DNA of 64,000 nucleotides from Arthrobacter sp. B1805 (GTDB lineage: Bacteria; Actinomycetota; Actinomycetes; Actinomycetales; Micrococcaceae): NCBI RefSeq assembly GCF_002929745.1, contig NZ_PJIQ01000001.1, forward strand, positions 112,850 to 176,849, in the 5' to 3' direction. The translations under genes were made by a program, and so were the position numbers. Under the pieces are notes generated by a model. It made no database searches. It saw nothing but the letters and a program-made list of their open reading frames with translations, and was not told the DNA's origin. This document shows, one piece after another, positions 8,260-17,160 of this stretch. Numbering within the stretch: the first letter of the stretch is position 1; each line of letters opens with the position of its first letter.

Positions 8260-10164
8260 GTGCAGTTCCATCATCATGGTTACGTCTCCGGAGACCCGAA
8301 GATCCATCCGGCTGCCGGGGTCGGCATCGATCGCCCCACTGAGCTTCCTGACACCGTGGACGTGCTGGTCGTGGGAACCGGCCCGGCCGGCATGATCGCC
8401 GCAGCGCAGCTCTCACAGTTCCCGGGTGTCACCACGCGCATCATCGAGCGGCGGCCGGGGCGGCTCGCCATTGGCCAGGCGGACGGGATCCAGGCGCGCA
8501 GCGTGGAGACCTTCCAGGCCTTCGGGTTCGCCCAGCGGATCACCGACGAGGCGTACCGCATCGTCGAGATGGCGTTCTGGAAGCCCGACCCGGAGGACCC
8601 GTCCCGCATCGTCCGCACCGCACGTCCCGAGGACGACCCGACGCAAATCAGCGAGTTCCCGCACCTCATCGTGAACCAAGCCCGTGTGCTGGACTATTTC
8701 GCCGAGTTCATGAGGAACGCCCCCACCAGGATGGAACCGGACTACGGGTTCGAGTTCGTGCGGCTCGAGGTCGACGACGACGCCGAGTATCCCGTCACCG
8801 TCACCCTCGTGGAGACGGCGGGTGAGCGAGAAGGTCGGCAGCGCACGGTCAGGGCACGGTACGTCGTCGGGGCCGACGGTGCCCGGAGCAAGGTGCGCCA
8901 GGCCATCGGGTGCTCCCTCGAGGGGGACCAGGCCAACCACGCATGGGGCGTCATGGACATCCTCGCCGTCACGGACTTCCCGGACATCCGCCGGAAGTGC
9001 GCGATCCAGTCCGGCAGTGGCGGCAGCATCCTGCTGATCCCAAGGGAGGGCGGCCATCTCTTACGCATGTACGTGGACCTCGGGGAGACGGAGCCTAGCG
9101 GACGGGGCGCCGTCCGGACCACGACGATCGACCAGATCATCGCGAAGGCCAACGCCATCCTCAGCCCGTACACGCTCGACGTCCGGGACGTTGCGTGGCA
9201 CAGCGTCTACGAGGTGGGCCACCGGTTGACGGACAGGTTCGACGACGTCCTGCCGGAGGACGTCGGAACGCGGACGCCGCGCGTCTTCATCACGGGCGAC
9301 GCGTGCCACACGCACAGCGCCAAGGCCGGTCAGGGCATGAACGTCTCCATGCAGGACGGCTTCAACATCGGCTGGAAACTCGGGCATGTGCTCGAGGGCC
9401 GCAGCCCCGAGAGCCTGCTCGCCACCTACTCCGCGGAGCGGCAGGTGGTCGCGAAGGACCTCATCGAGTTCGACAAGCAGTGGTCCACGCTCATGGCCAA
9501 GCGGCCGGAGGAGTTCGAGGATCCCTCCGAACTCGAGGACTTCTACGTGCGGACCGCCGAGTTCCCCGCCGGGTTCCGAACCCAGTATCGAGCGTCAATG
9601 CTCATCGGTGATGCGACGCATCAGGACCGCGCCACCGGGTTCCCCCTCGGCAAGCGATTCAAGTCCGCGCCGGTCACGCGCGTGTGCGACGGCGTCCCGA
9701 TGCACCTCGGGCATCACGCGGCCGCCGACGGCAGGTGGCGCATCTACGCCTTCGCCGATGCAGCACCGGCCGGGGCGGCATCGAAGGTCGCGCGGTTCGC
9801 GGACTGGCTCACGACGTCGTCGCGCTCGCCTCTCGCCGCCACTCCGGAGGGCGCCGACGTGGATGCCTGGTTCGACGTGAAGGTGGTGTACCAGCAGGAC
9901 CACACGGCCGTCGATATCGGCCTGGTCCCGAAGGCGTTCCTGCCGTCCGTCGGTCCGTTCCGGCTCACCGACTACGAGAAGGTGTACGCCTCGACCCCGT
10001 CCGCGGACATCTTCGGGTTACGGGGACTCGACCGCGACGGCGTCGTCGTCGTGGTCCGGCCGGACCAGTACGTCGCGGCCGTCCTGCCGCTCGACGCGAC
10101 CGGGGAGCTCGAACAGTTCCTCGCCGGGTTCCTCGCGCCGACCCGCACAGTGCAGGCCTCCTAG
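8260..10164 (+). CDS. FAD-dependent aromatic hydroxylase (phenol 2-monooxygenase / 3-hydroxybenzoate 4-monooxygenase type)
   Basis: Single-component class A flavoprotein monooxygenase of 634 residues. The FAD dinucleotide fold is at the start (G39-x-G41-x2-G44 in VVGTGPAGM), the DG motif in VVGADGARSKVRQ and the GD motif in FITGDACHTHSAKAGQGMN. A C-terminal thioredoxin-like domain (about 440-630) is typical of phenol hydroxylase and MobA. The GTG start at 8260 follows GTGAGGTAGG. It is divergent from the homoprotocatechuate operon and no two-component HpaBC is present, so it probably hydroxylates 3- or 4-hydroxyphenylacetate to homoprotocatechuate. A hydroxybenzoate substrate is the alternative, but then a protocatechuate pathway would be needed and none is seen. 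Confidence 0.85.
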   Translation: MQFHHHGYVSGDPKIHPAAGVGIDRPTELPDTVDVLVVGTGPAGMIAAAQLSQFPGVTTRIIERRPGRLAIGQADGIQARSVETFQAFGFAQRITDEAYRIVEMAFWKPDPEDPSRIVRTARPEDDPTQISEFPHLIVNQARVLDYFAEFMRNAPTRMEPDYGFEFVRLEVDDDAEYPVTVTLVETAGEREGRQRTVRARYVVGADGARSKVRQAIGCSLEGDQANHAWGVMDILAVTDFPDIRRKCAIQSGSGGSILLIPREGGHLLRMYVDLGETEPSGRGAVRTTTIDQIIAKANAILSPYTLDVRDVAWHSVYEVGHRLTDRFDDVLPEDVGTRTPRVFITGDACHTHSAKAGQGMNVSMQDGFNIGWKLGHVLEGRSPESLLATYSAERQVVAKDLIEFDKQWSTLMAKRPEEFEDPSELEDFYVRTAEFPAGFRTQYRASMLIGDATHQDRATGFPLGKRFKSAPVTRVCDGVPMHLGHHAAADGRWRIYAFADAAPAGAASKVARFADWLTTSSRSPLAATPEGADVDAWFDVKVVYQQDHTAVDIGLVPKAFLPSVGPFRLTDYEKVYASTPSADIFGLRGLDRDGVVVVVRPDQYVAAVLPLDATGELEQFLAGFLAPTRTVQAS

Positions 10165-10165
10165 C

Positions 10166-10912
10166 GTGGCATCGACGAGCGCGCGGGACAGCCCAGCGTC
10201 GCAGGCGACCACGGCGTCGCTCGCGCCCCAGAGCCAGACGCTCTCCCGCGGTATCCGGGTGCTCGAGATCCTCGCGGATGCGACCCACGGCATGACGATC
10301 GCGGATGTCGCCGCAGCACTCGGGGTCCATCGGTCGATCGCCTACCGCATCCTGCGGACGCTGGAAGCCCACGCCCTCGTGCTGCGGGACGCGACGGGCA
10401 GCTTCCGCATCGGCCCCGGGATGGCCGCCCTCGCGCGGGGCGTGGCACGGAACCTGCAGTCGGCGGCGTTGCCGGAACTCACGGCGTTGTCGGCCTCCCT
10501 GCAGATGACCGCGTTCATCGCCGTGCGGGACCGCCGCGAATGCGTCACGCTGGTCGCCGTCGAGCCCCCGCACGGGGAGGGAACCCTGGTGCAGCGGCCT
10601 GGATCCCGGCACTCCTTCAGTGCGGGCGCACCGGGAATCGCGATCCAGTCCGCGCTTACTGAGGACGAGTGGGAGCGCCTCGCGCCCGGCGAGCCCTACC
10701 GGTCGGAATCGCGGCTCGCGGCGAGGACCGGCTACGCGCTCAGCCACGACGAGGTCATCCCGGGCGTCAGCTCCGTCGGTGCGGCGGTCCGCGTCCCCGG
10801 TCAGCTGCCGGCCGCGCTCGCCGTCGTCTACCTGAGCAGTGATGTCCCGACCGCGGACATCGGCGCCCGGGTGGCCCGCTCGGCGGCGACGATCGAGCGG
10901 AACCTGCGGTAG
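10166..10912 (+). CDS. IclR-family transcriptional regulator
   Basis: Protein of 248 residues; GTG start one base after the monooxygenase stop, so it is translated from the same mRNA. The N-terminal winged helix-turn-helix spans about residues 27-90 (TIADVAAALGVHRSIAYRILRTLE), and the C-terminal IclR effector domain is about 95-245. In this family the effector is often an aromatic acid. It most likely controls the monooxygenase through the inverted repeat at 8204-8222, and hence itself. A role at the CoA ligase promoter at 10950 is possible but the motif there differs. Confidence 0.87.
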   Translation: MASTSARDSPASQATTASLAPQSQTLSRGIRVLEILADATHGMTIADVAAALGVHRSIAYRILRTLEAHALVLRDATGSFRIGPGMAALARGVARNLQSAALPELTALSASLQMTAFIAVRDRRECVTLVAVEPPHGEGTLVQRPGSRHSFSAGAPGIAIQSALTEDEWERLAPGEPYRSESRLAARTGYALSHDEVIPGVSSVGAAVRVPGQLPAALAVVYLSSDVPTADIGARVARSAATIERNLR

Positions 10913-10949
10913 GCGATGACGCCAGTCGCTGCGCGCAGCCGGGAAAAGT

Positions 10950-10961
10950 GAACGATCGTTC
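10950..10961. promoter_or_regulatory. Palindromic operator before the CoA ligase gene
   Basis: GAACGATCGTTC is a perfect 12-bp palindrome 56-67 bp ahead of the ligase ATG at 11018. It resembles operators of TetR-type phenylacetate regulators (PaaR), but no such regulator gene is in the window. It shares the GAACG/CGTTC arms, but not the spacing, of the inverted repeat at 8204. Confidence 0.5.
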
Positions 10962-11017
10962 GGTAATGTTGGCCTGACTGGCCGTCCGGCCCGGACATGT
11001 GTTGCGAAGGAGCTCTC

Positions 11018-12349
11018 ATGCCACGCCTTCCACTGCGAGCCTCGGCAGCAGATCCCTCGACGCTGGACGTGGAGGAGACCTGGTCGCGGGACCAGCTCGA
11101 GTCCGCGCAGCTCGAACGGCTGCAGGCCACGCTCGCCCACGCCTACGCGAACGTGCCGCTGTACCGCCGGAAGTTCGACGACGCCGGCGTGCACCCTGAG
11201 GACCTCCGTGATCTGCAGGACCTCGCCAAGTTCCCCTTCACCACGAAGGAGGACCTCCGCAGCACCTACCCCTTCGGGATGTTCGCGGTGCCGCAGGAGC
11301 GGGTAGCGCGCATCCACGCCTCGTCCGGGACCACGGGCCGGCCGACCGTCGTCGGATACACGACCGGGGACCTCGACAGATGGGCCTCACTGGTGGCGCG
11401 CTCGCTGCGGGCCTCGGGTGTACGGGCCGGCTGGAAGGTCCACAATGCCTACGGTTACGGCCTGTTCACGGGCGGCCTCGGGGCGCATGCCGGCGCGGAG
11501 AAGCTCGGCTGCACGGTGATCCCCGTCTCCGGTGGGCAGACCGAGCGGCAGGTGCAGCTTATCCGGGACTTCGAGCCCGACGCGATCCTCGCGACACCGA
11601 CCTACCTGCTCACCATCCTCGACACGATGGCGGCTGCGGGCATCGACCCGCGCTCGACATCCCTGAAGACGGCCGTGCTCGGAGCGGAGCCGTGGACCGA
11701 GGGGATGCGGCAGGAGCTCGAGGGGCGCATGGGGTTCGACGCCTGCGACATCTACGGACTCTCCGAGGTGATGGGCCCCGGTGTGGCCGGGGAGTGCGTC
11801 GAATCGAAGGACGGCTCGCACATCTGGGAGGACCACTTCCGCCCGGAGATCATCGATCCCTTCACGGAAACCGTGCTCGACGACGGCGCAGCAGGTGAAC
11901 TCGTGTTTACCTCGCTCACCAAGGAGGCCCTGCCCATCATCCGGTACCGCACGCACGACCTCACGCGGCTGCTACCGGGTACCGCGAGGCCGGGCATGCG
12001 GAGGATGGCACGGATCACCGGCCGCAGCGATGACATGGTGATCGTCCGCGGCGTGAACCTGTTCCCGACCCAGGTCGAGGAGCTCGCCCTCGGCATCCCG
12101 GCGCTGAGCCCGCACTTTCAGCTCGAGCTGACGCGCCCCGAGGGGCAGCGCATGGACCGGCTCACCATCAAGGTGGAGCCACGGGAGGGCGTCAGTGCGG
12201 CCGACGCCACCCTCGCCGCGGAAGAACTCCGGAACCTGATCAAGACCCATATCGGCTCGACCTGCACGGTTGCCGTCGTCGAGCAGGGCTCGCTGGTGCG
12301 GTCCAGCGGGAAACTCAAGCGGATCTACGATCTCCGTCCGCGCACCTGA
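11018..12349 (+). CDS. paaK: Phenylacetate-CoA ligase family protein
   Basis: Adenylate-forming CoA ligase of 443 residues. It activates an arylacetate to an acyl-AMP and then to the CoA thioester. Seen are the phosphate loop ASSGTTGRPTVVGY (about residue 100), the adenine-binding IYGLSEVMGPG, YRTHDLTRLL and the C-terminal mobile domain RSDDMVIVRGVNLFPTQVEE. The ATG at 11018 has AAGGAG upstream; a start at 10997 is rejected. No paaABCDE epoxidase genes lie nearby, so the substrate could be phenylacetate or a hydroxyphenylacetate that overlaps with the adjacent CoA-independent pathway. The call is secure as a family and open as to substrate. Confidence 0.88.
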   Translation: MPRLPLRASAADPSTLDVEETWSRDQLESAQLERLQATLAHAYANVPLYRRKFDDAGVHPEDLRDLQDLAKFPFTTKEDLRSTYPFGMFAVPQERVARIHASSGTTGRPTVVGYTTGDLDRWASLVARSLRASGVRAGWKVHNAYGYGLFTGGLGAHAGAEKLGCTVIPVSGGQTERQVQLIRDFEPDAILATPTYLLTILDTMAAAGIDPRSTSLKTAVLGAEPWTEGMRQELEGRMGFDACDIYGLSEVMGPGVAGECVESKDGSHIWEDHFRPEIIDPFTETVLDDGAAGELVFTSLTKEALPIIRYRTHDLTRLLPGTARPGMRRMARITGRSDDMVIVRGVNLFPTQVEELALGIPALSPHFQLELTRPEGQRMDRLTIKVEPREGVSAADATLAAEELRNLIKTHIGSTCTVAVVEQGSLVRSSGKLKRIYDLRPRT

Positions 12350-12414
12350 GCGTCCAGGCCGGAACCGCGGGTTTTCTGGTGTCGCCCTGCAGGCCGACGA
12401 CGGAAGGTGCTCTG

Positions 12415-12927
12415 CTACCGCTGCTCCGGCTCCTCCAGGGAGCGGATGTAGGCCGCGTTCGCGCTGATCGCCGCCCGGTACCGGTCGATCTCCGGGGTGC
12501 TGACGAAGTCCACCACCACCTCCAGCAGCGATGCGAACGCTTCGTTCGGCGTGCCTGCGGCGTGCTGCGTGATGGCCTCGAAGACCGCCGGGGCCGGCGA
12601 TCCGGGAAAGGCCGAGCGGGCCCGCCGGAAGACGTCGCCTGACGCCTCGTACTCGCCGAGGTTCCTCAACGTAGACCCGTACTGGACGTAGCACCGGCGC
12701 AGGAGGTCCCCCTCCAGCCCGGCGGCGAGGGCCCGTTCGTAGAAGCGCCGCGCCAGGTCCTCCTGGCCCGCCGTGTCATAGGCCCCGCCCACCTCGTAGA
12801 GCACCCGCGCGTTCTCGGGATGGGAAGCGAGAAAGGGGAGCAGTGCATCGATCGTCGGCTGCATATCATCGCGGTTCCGGCGTGCGACGATACCGTCGAG
12901 CTCTTCGTCCAGGGTCATGCCGTCCAC
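12415..12927 (-). CDS. Tetratricopeptide-repeat protein
   Basis: Protein of 170 residues made of about three TPR-like helical pairs (for example PENARVLYEVGGAYDTAGQEDLARRFYERALAAG at about 37-70). It has no signal peptide or membrane segment and so is probably a cytosolic scaffold protein. The start is either GTG 12927 or ATG 12918; neither has a strong ribosome binding site. It is separated from the radical SAM gene by a strong hairpin, so it has its own promoter. No specific function is recognised. Confidence 0.75.
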   Translation of the reverse strand: MDGMTLDEELDGIVARRNRDDMQPTIDALLPFLASHPENARVLYEVGGAYDTAGQEDLARRFYERALAAGLEGDLLRRCYVQYGSTLRNLGEYEASGDVFRRARSAFPGSPAPAVFEAITQHAAGTPNEAFASLLEVVVDFVSTPEIDRYRAAISANAAYIRSLEEPEQR

Positions 12928-12946
12928 TGTCGCACACGGCCTGGGA

Positions 12947-12980
12947 CGTGGAACCGGCGTGGGCTCACGCCGGTTCCACG
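12947..12980 (-). terminator. Rho-independent-type hairpin after the radical SAM gene
   Basis: A perfect 15-bp stem (12947-12961 with 12966-12980) and a GGCT loop start 4 bp past the stop codon of the minus-strand radical SAM gene. There is no clear U-tract, as is common in high-GC actinobacteria. Confidence 0.8.
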
Positions 12981-12984
12981 AGCA

Positions 12985-14094
12985 TCAGGTCCAGTAGAGG
13001 AGCCGAGCTGCCGGCAGACGCCGCTCCAGCTCGTCGGTGAACCACTCGCGCATCTCCGTCATGGTCTGCTTCGGGTACACATACTTCACGCCGCCGAACT
13101 TCGAGCGCTTCTGGCTGCGTAGGTCCTCGTCCATCTCGAGCTTGGTCCTCGGATACCAGCCCAGCAGCACCTCCTTGCTCGCGGGCGTGAAGCGGTGCGT
13201 GATGATCTCGGCCGTGAGGTCGAGGTCGGGGATGCCGGCGACCGCCGCGGCGACGTCGTCCAGCAGGGCGCCGTACTGCTCCCGCCAGCCGGGTACGGGC
13301 ATGATGGGCGCGATGGTGAGGCCCACCCGATAGCCTGCCGTCGCGACCGCGCGCAGGGCCTCGAGCCGAGCTGGCATCCGGGCGGTGCCGCCTTCGAAAC
13401 GATTGGCGACATCGGCAGCATTGACCGAGAATCGGATGCGCGTCCTACGACCATGGTCGAGGGTTACCAACTCGCCGACGTCGTCGAACTTGGTCGTGAA
13501 CCGCACCTGCACGTCGTCCCCGAACTCACCCGCACCCACGCGGGAGATCGCGGCAGCGAGCGAACCGGTCACGCTCTCGATGCCGAGGGGGTCGGTGTAG
13601 CAGGACATCTCGAACGTTGTGCCCTCGTTCCCGCGCTCGAGCGTCCCGCGGGTGACCGAACCCCGGCCGGCGTGGGTGCGGATGCCGTCGAGAACGTCGT
13701 CGATGTTGGCATATACGCGCGTCACCGGTGGCCCCTGCAGGGATCCGGCGAGGTAGCAGTACTGGCAGTGGGCGGGGCAGCCCTTGGCGAGGTCGATGCG
13801 CCAGTCGGCGCTCGGTGGGATGGGCTGCGGCTTGAGAGCGCTCGGTGGGGCCACGACGACCGCGAGCGTGTTCTTCGCGGCAGCGTAGGTCTCGCGCTCG
13901 GTGGCGCCGCGAAGCCCTGTCAGGGCATTGCCGGGAAGAACCCGGATGTCGTCGACCCCGGCCAGCTCGGCACGCCTGATGATCTCGGCGGTGTGCGGGA
14001 GGTCGGCTGCGGCCCGCGTGATCATCACATGTCGGGGGACCCAGAGGCGGGTGGGGGAGAGAGTGGTCAGGTCCGATTCCTGGGCTGTCATCAT
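12985..14094 (-). CDS. Spore photoproduct lyase-family radical SAM protein
   Basis: Protein of 369 residues from the tandem ATGATG at 14094/14091; the longer frame to 14196 has no ribosome binding site and no similarity. The radical SAM cluster motif is C106-x3-C110-x2-C113 in KGCPAHCQYCYL. The SPL-family block FEMSCYTDPLGIE and a C-terminal region ending in LYWT are present. SPL repairs the spore photoproduct in Bacillus, but related proteins occur widely in non-sporing actinobacteria and have unproven substrates. The conserved SPL cysteine that quenches the thymine radical cannot be assigned confidently here. Its gene ends in a strong terminator. Confidence 0.8.
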   Translation of the reverse strand: MMTAQESDLTTLSPTRLWVPRHVMITRAAADLPHTAEIIRRAELAGVDDIRVLPGNALTGLRGATERETYAAAKNTLAVVVAPPSALKPQPIPPSADWRIDLAKGCPAHCQYCYLAGSLQGPPVTRVYANIDDVLDGIRTHAGRGSVTRGTLERGNEGTTFEMSCYTDPLGIESVTGSLAAAISRVGAGEFGDDVQVRFTTKFDDVGELVTLDHGRRTRIRFSVNAADVANRFEGGTARMPARLEALRAVATAGYRVGLTIAPIMPVPGWREQYGALLDDVAAAVAGIPDLDLTAEIITHRFTPASKEVLLGWYPRTKLEMDEDLRSQKRSKFGGVKYVYPKQTMTEMREWFTDELERRLPAARLLYWT

Positions 14095-14303
14095 TACTCT
14101 GTACAACAACGATTTCGGTTCCGATGTTCCGCCGAGGACGGTATCCACGGTCCTCGTGCGGAGGTTTCTGCCCGCTGCGCGGAAGACGTGCGACACCCCC
14201 TCAGCGAGAGGGGCATGCTGTCCACGCGACGACGGACCAGGACTTATTTGTCCCGGAACCGGCGGGCAACGTCAGCGAAACGGACGGTGCGCACAGTGGA
14301 GTC

Positions 14304-15137
14304 ATGACACGCTCCACTGGTTCCACAGCTGCTGCACTGCGATGCGACTCCTGCGGGCAATTGCCCGAGCCCGGCAAGGTCCGGCTGACTCTCGCGAATG
14401 TCGCCGTCATGCTGCCCATCGAGCTCGTCGTCCATGCCGCAGTGGTGCAGACCGAGCTGAGCTACCCGCTGAAAGTCCTCCTCCTCGCCCTGACGGCGAC
14501 CGCGCTGGTGATCTGGGTGGCGGAGCCGTCGGTCATGCGCTTCATGCGGACCTGGCTCCACGCTCCGGCCCTGAGGCACCGCACACGGCTCGACGCCGCA
14601 CCGAACCTGTGGCGGGCACGCGTCCTGGTCGACGACGCCCCCGGAGCGCTGGAACGTATCACCCACCAGCTGGCCCGGCGCACCGTCAACATCCTGTCGC
14701 TCCACATCCACCCCGGCGCGCAGGCGAGCGTCGACGAATTCGTCCTTGCCGCACCCGCAGGTGTCGACGAGCAGGACCTGCTGCGGGCACTGACGGCCGG
14801 CGGCGGCAGGTCCGTCCGCGTGTGGCCGTCCACCGCGCTGGCGCTGGCCGATGGGCAGACGAAGGCACTGTCGCTCGCGTGCCGGGTCGCGCAGAATCCG
14901 GCCGAGCTACGCTACGCCGTCGCCGAACTCCTCACGGCCACTCCCGTGGTGCCGCCACCTCCGGCCGTCCGGTCCTTCGTCGAGGGGTCCGAGCTCCTGA
15001 AGGTGCCGACGCCGGTGGGGGAGCCCATGGTGTTCTCGCGGACCGGCGAGCCCTTCACCGCGGCCGAGTCCGCCCGTGCGCACCGGCTCGCCGAGCTCGC
15101 GGCCCTGTCCACGCGCTGCGGGGGACCTGCCTCCTAG
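14304..15137 (+). CDS. Membrane-anchored ACT-domain protein
   Basis: Protein of 277 residues. It begins with a short cysteine pair (CDSCGQLPEPG), then two hydrophobic segments (about 28-75), then an ACT domain (about 98-170) beginning RARVLVDDAPGALERITHQLARRTVNIL, the usual amino-acid-binding regulatory fold. The C-terminal 100 residues show no recognised domain. ATG 14304 has GGAG only two bases upstream, so the start is somewhat uncertain. It may be an amino-acid sensor at the membrane; the ligand and partner are unknown. It faces the ThDP enzyme gene tail to tail. Confidence 0.65.
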   Translation: MTRSTGSTAAALRCDSCGQLPEPGKVRLTLANVAVMLPIELVVHAAVVQTELSYPLKVLLLALTATALVIWVAEPSVMRFMRTWLHAPALRHRTRLDAAPNLWRARVLVDDAPGALERITHQLARRTVNILSLHIHPGAQASVDEFVLAAPAGVDEQDLLRALTAGGGRSVRVWPSTALALADGQTKALSLACRVAQNPAELRYAVAELLTATPVVPPPPAVRSFVEGSELLKVPTPVGEPMVFSRTGEPFTAAESARAHRLAELAALSTRCGGPAS

Positions 15138-15214
15138 GAATCGACGTCTCGGCCCGGCGGGCGAGCCCCCGGTTCGCCTTTGACGCATCCTGATCGCTAC
15201 CGGCGCAGGACGGG

Positions 15215-16861
15215 TCACCGGGCTCCTGTTGCCACCGCCACGATCTCCTGCATGTAGGGCGCCACGACCTGTCGCGAGATCTTGCAGTCGAGCAGCAGGA
15301 CGCCGTCGTCGTCGGACGCCAGCCAGCCCTCCACCGCCCTGAGGTCTTCGAGCGTCCTGATCGTCCGGCTCATGGCGCCGAGCGCGGTCCCGACGGCGGC
15401 GAAGTCGACCTCGTCGATCAGCATGGGACCGGAGTCGATGCCGCGCACCGCGTACTGGTGGATCTCGGCACCGTAGGCGGCGTCGTTGAACACCACGATC
15501 ACCGCGCGCCGGGCCGTCCGGATGACGCTGTCGAGGTCCGCGAGCGCCATCAGCCCGCCGCCGTCGCCCGTGCACAGGACGATCGTCGAGTCCGGCAGGG
15601 CGCGGGCCGCACCGACCGCGCTCGGGAAGCCGAGACCGATGGTCTGGTAAGCCGTTCCCACCATGATCATCCGGTTCGGGGCGGCAGCGTGCAGGTAACC
15701 CGGGGCCCAGCCGATGAAGTGCCCGCCGTCCTGCACGATGGTCCTGTCCGCGGGAAGCAGGCGGTCCAGCGTGCGGCACAGGCTGCGCGGGTCGAGCCGG
15801 CCGTCGGGGGCGAGGGGGTCGCCGTCGTGCCTCTGGTCGTGGGCGTTGCGGGCGTCGTCGGCGGAAGCCGCGCTCCACCGCGCGTTGCCCTCGCAGGGCC
15901 CGACGGCGGCGAGCAGTGCTTCCGAGGCGAGCCGTGCGTCGGACCGGAGGAAGTCCGTGACCGCGGGGGAGGTGGGCGCGGGGCTGGTGTCGACCTGGAT
16001 GACTCGCGCCCCGGGCCCGAAGGCATGACCGAAGCGCAGGGTGAACTGGTTGAGTCGCGCCCCGAGGACGAGCACGACGTCTGCCTCGCGGATGAGCCGT
16101 GCCGTCCGCTCGGACGCCCAGCCGCCTGCGACCCCGAGGCACGCGGCGCTGTCCCCGAAGAACCCCTGCGCCAGGCCGGACGTGGCGGTCAGGGCGCCGA
16201 TGCGGTCCGCCAGCTCGCCTGCCGCCTTCTCCGCCCCACTCAGCCAGGCACCCCTGCCGGCGAGGACCAGCGGCCGCTCGGCCGAGGACAGCAGGGAGGT
16301 GACACGCTCGATGTCGGCGCGTGCTGGTGCATCGGGGAGAGCGGGCACGGAACCGGTGACGGCATCCTCTTCCGCCACCTCGACACCTGCGATGTCGTAC
16401 GGGATGGCGAGGACGACAGCCGTGCGGTGACGCAGGGCGTGGTCGATGGCCGCCGTCGTGATCGCGGATGGTCCGGTTGCGGTCACGGTGAAGGTCGTTG
16501 CGCCCAGGGCCTGCGCCATCATGGTCTGGTCCACGTCCCACGGTCGCCAGCCGGTCGTGGGGGCGTCGCCGACGACGAGGACCAGCGGGATCTCGGCCTG
16601 CACCGCCTCGGCGAGGGGCGTCAGGGCGTTGGTGAAGCCTGCACCGTAGGTGGTCGTGGCGACGGCAAGGCGTCCGCAGGCCCGGGCGTAGGCATCCGCT
16701 GCAGCGACGGCGCCGGCCTCATGCCGCACCGCGGTGTAGTGGAGGGAGGGGGACGCCATGACGGCGTCGAGGAAGTGGGCATTGCCGTTACCCATGACAC
16801 CGAAGACGTCGGCGACGTGTGGGTGTAGTGCGGAGACGATACGTGCGGAGACGGTGGCCAT
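15215..16861 (-). CDS. Thiamine diphosphate-dependent enzyme (acetolactate synthase / decarboxylase superfamily)
   Basis: Protein of 548 residues with all three domains: an N-terminal Pyr domain with the catalytic Glu in VRHEAGAVAAADAYAR (about residue 48), a central domain, and a C-terminal PP domain with the ThDP/Mg motif GDGGGLMALADLDSVIRTARRAVIVVFND. It resembles acetolactate synthase large subunits and benzoylformate/phenylpyruvate-type decarboxylases, but no small regulatory subunit is adjacent. The nearby aromatic genes would allow a 2-oxoacid decarboxylase such as for 4-hydroxyphenylpyruvate, but nothing in the sequence fixes the substrate. There is no clear ribosome binding site at ATG 16861. 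Confidence 0.82.
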   Translation of the reverse strand: MATVSARIVSALHPHVADVFGVMGNGNAHFLDAVMASPSLHYTAVRHEAGAVAAADAYARACGRLAVATTTYGAGFTNALTPLAEAVQAEIPLVLVVGDAPTTGWRPWDVDQTMMAQALGATTFTVTATGPSAITTAAIDHALRHRTAVVLAIPYDIAGVEVAEEDAVTGSVPALPDAPARADIERVTSLLSSAERPLVLAGRGAWLSGAEKAAGELADRIGALTATSGLAQGFFGDSAACLGVAGGWASERTARLIREADVVLVLGARLNQFTLRFGHAFGPGARVIQVDTSPAPTSPAVTDFLRSDARLASEALLAAVGPCEGNARWSAASADDARNAHDQRHDGDPLAPDGRLDPRSLCRTLDRLLPADRTIVQDGGHFIGWAPGYLHAAAPNRMIMVGTAYQTIGLGFPSAVGAARALPDSTIVLCTGDGGGLMALADLDSVIRTARRAVIVVFNDAAYGAEIHQYAVRGIDSGPMLIDEVDFAAVGTALGAMSRTIRTLEDLRAVEGWLASDDDGVLLLDCKISRQVVAPYMQEIVAVATGAR

Positions 16862-17081
16862 CAGGAATCTTTTCGTGACGAACGCCGGCCGACTGCAGTG
16901 AGGACATGCACACGGTCAACCCGGACGACGCTGGTGAGTGGGTTCCGTATGTGCCTCGGGCAGCTCCGCCCTTATTGCCTCTTTTTCAGGCACGGCGCCC
17001 GTGGCGCCCGACGTCAGCCACTATAGCGGCCTGCCGCTCTCCTCCGCGCCGGCGTCAGCTGGTCCGCTATCCCCGCCCGGG

Positions 17082-17113
17082 CCTGCCCACCGTGCGCGTG
17101 CACGGCGGGCAGG
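17082..17113 (-). terminator. Hairpin after the MHS transporter, within the 16862-17160 gap
   Basis: CCTGCCCACCGTGC pairs with GCACGGCGGGCAGG around a GCGT loop, with one A-C mismatch. It lies 48 bp past the transporter stop in the minus direction and separates it from the ThDP enzyme gene. The rest of the 299-bp gap shows no gene; it must hold the ThDP gene promoter. Confidence 0.65.
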
Positions 17114-17160
17114 TCCAGCAGCCTGGCCGGGCTGCCTCCGCCGGGGGAGGAGCTGCTCGG

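Noticed and set aside
11018-12349. Start of a phenylacetyl-CoA (paa) operon
   Set aside because: No epoxidase, isomerase or ring-opening gene follows; the next gene is a TPR protein on the other strand.
14907-16541. A second long minus-strand frame overlapping the ThDP enzyme
   Set aside because: It lies in another frame of the ThDP gene; the enzyme frame carries all conserved motifs.
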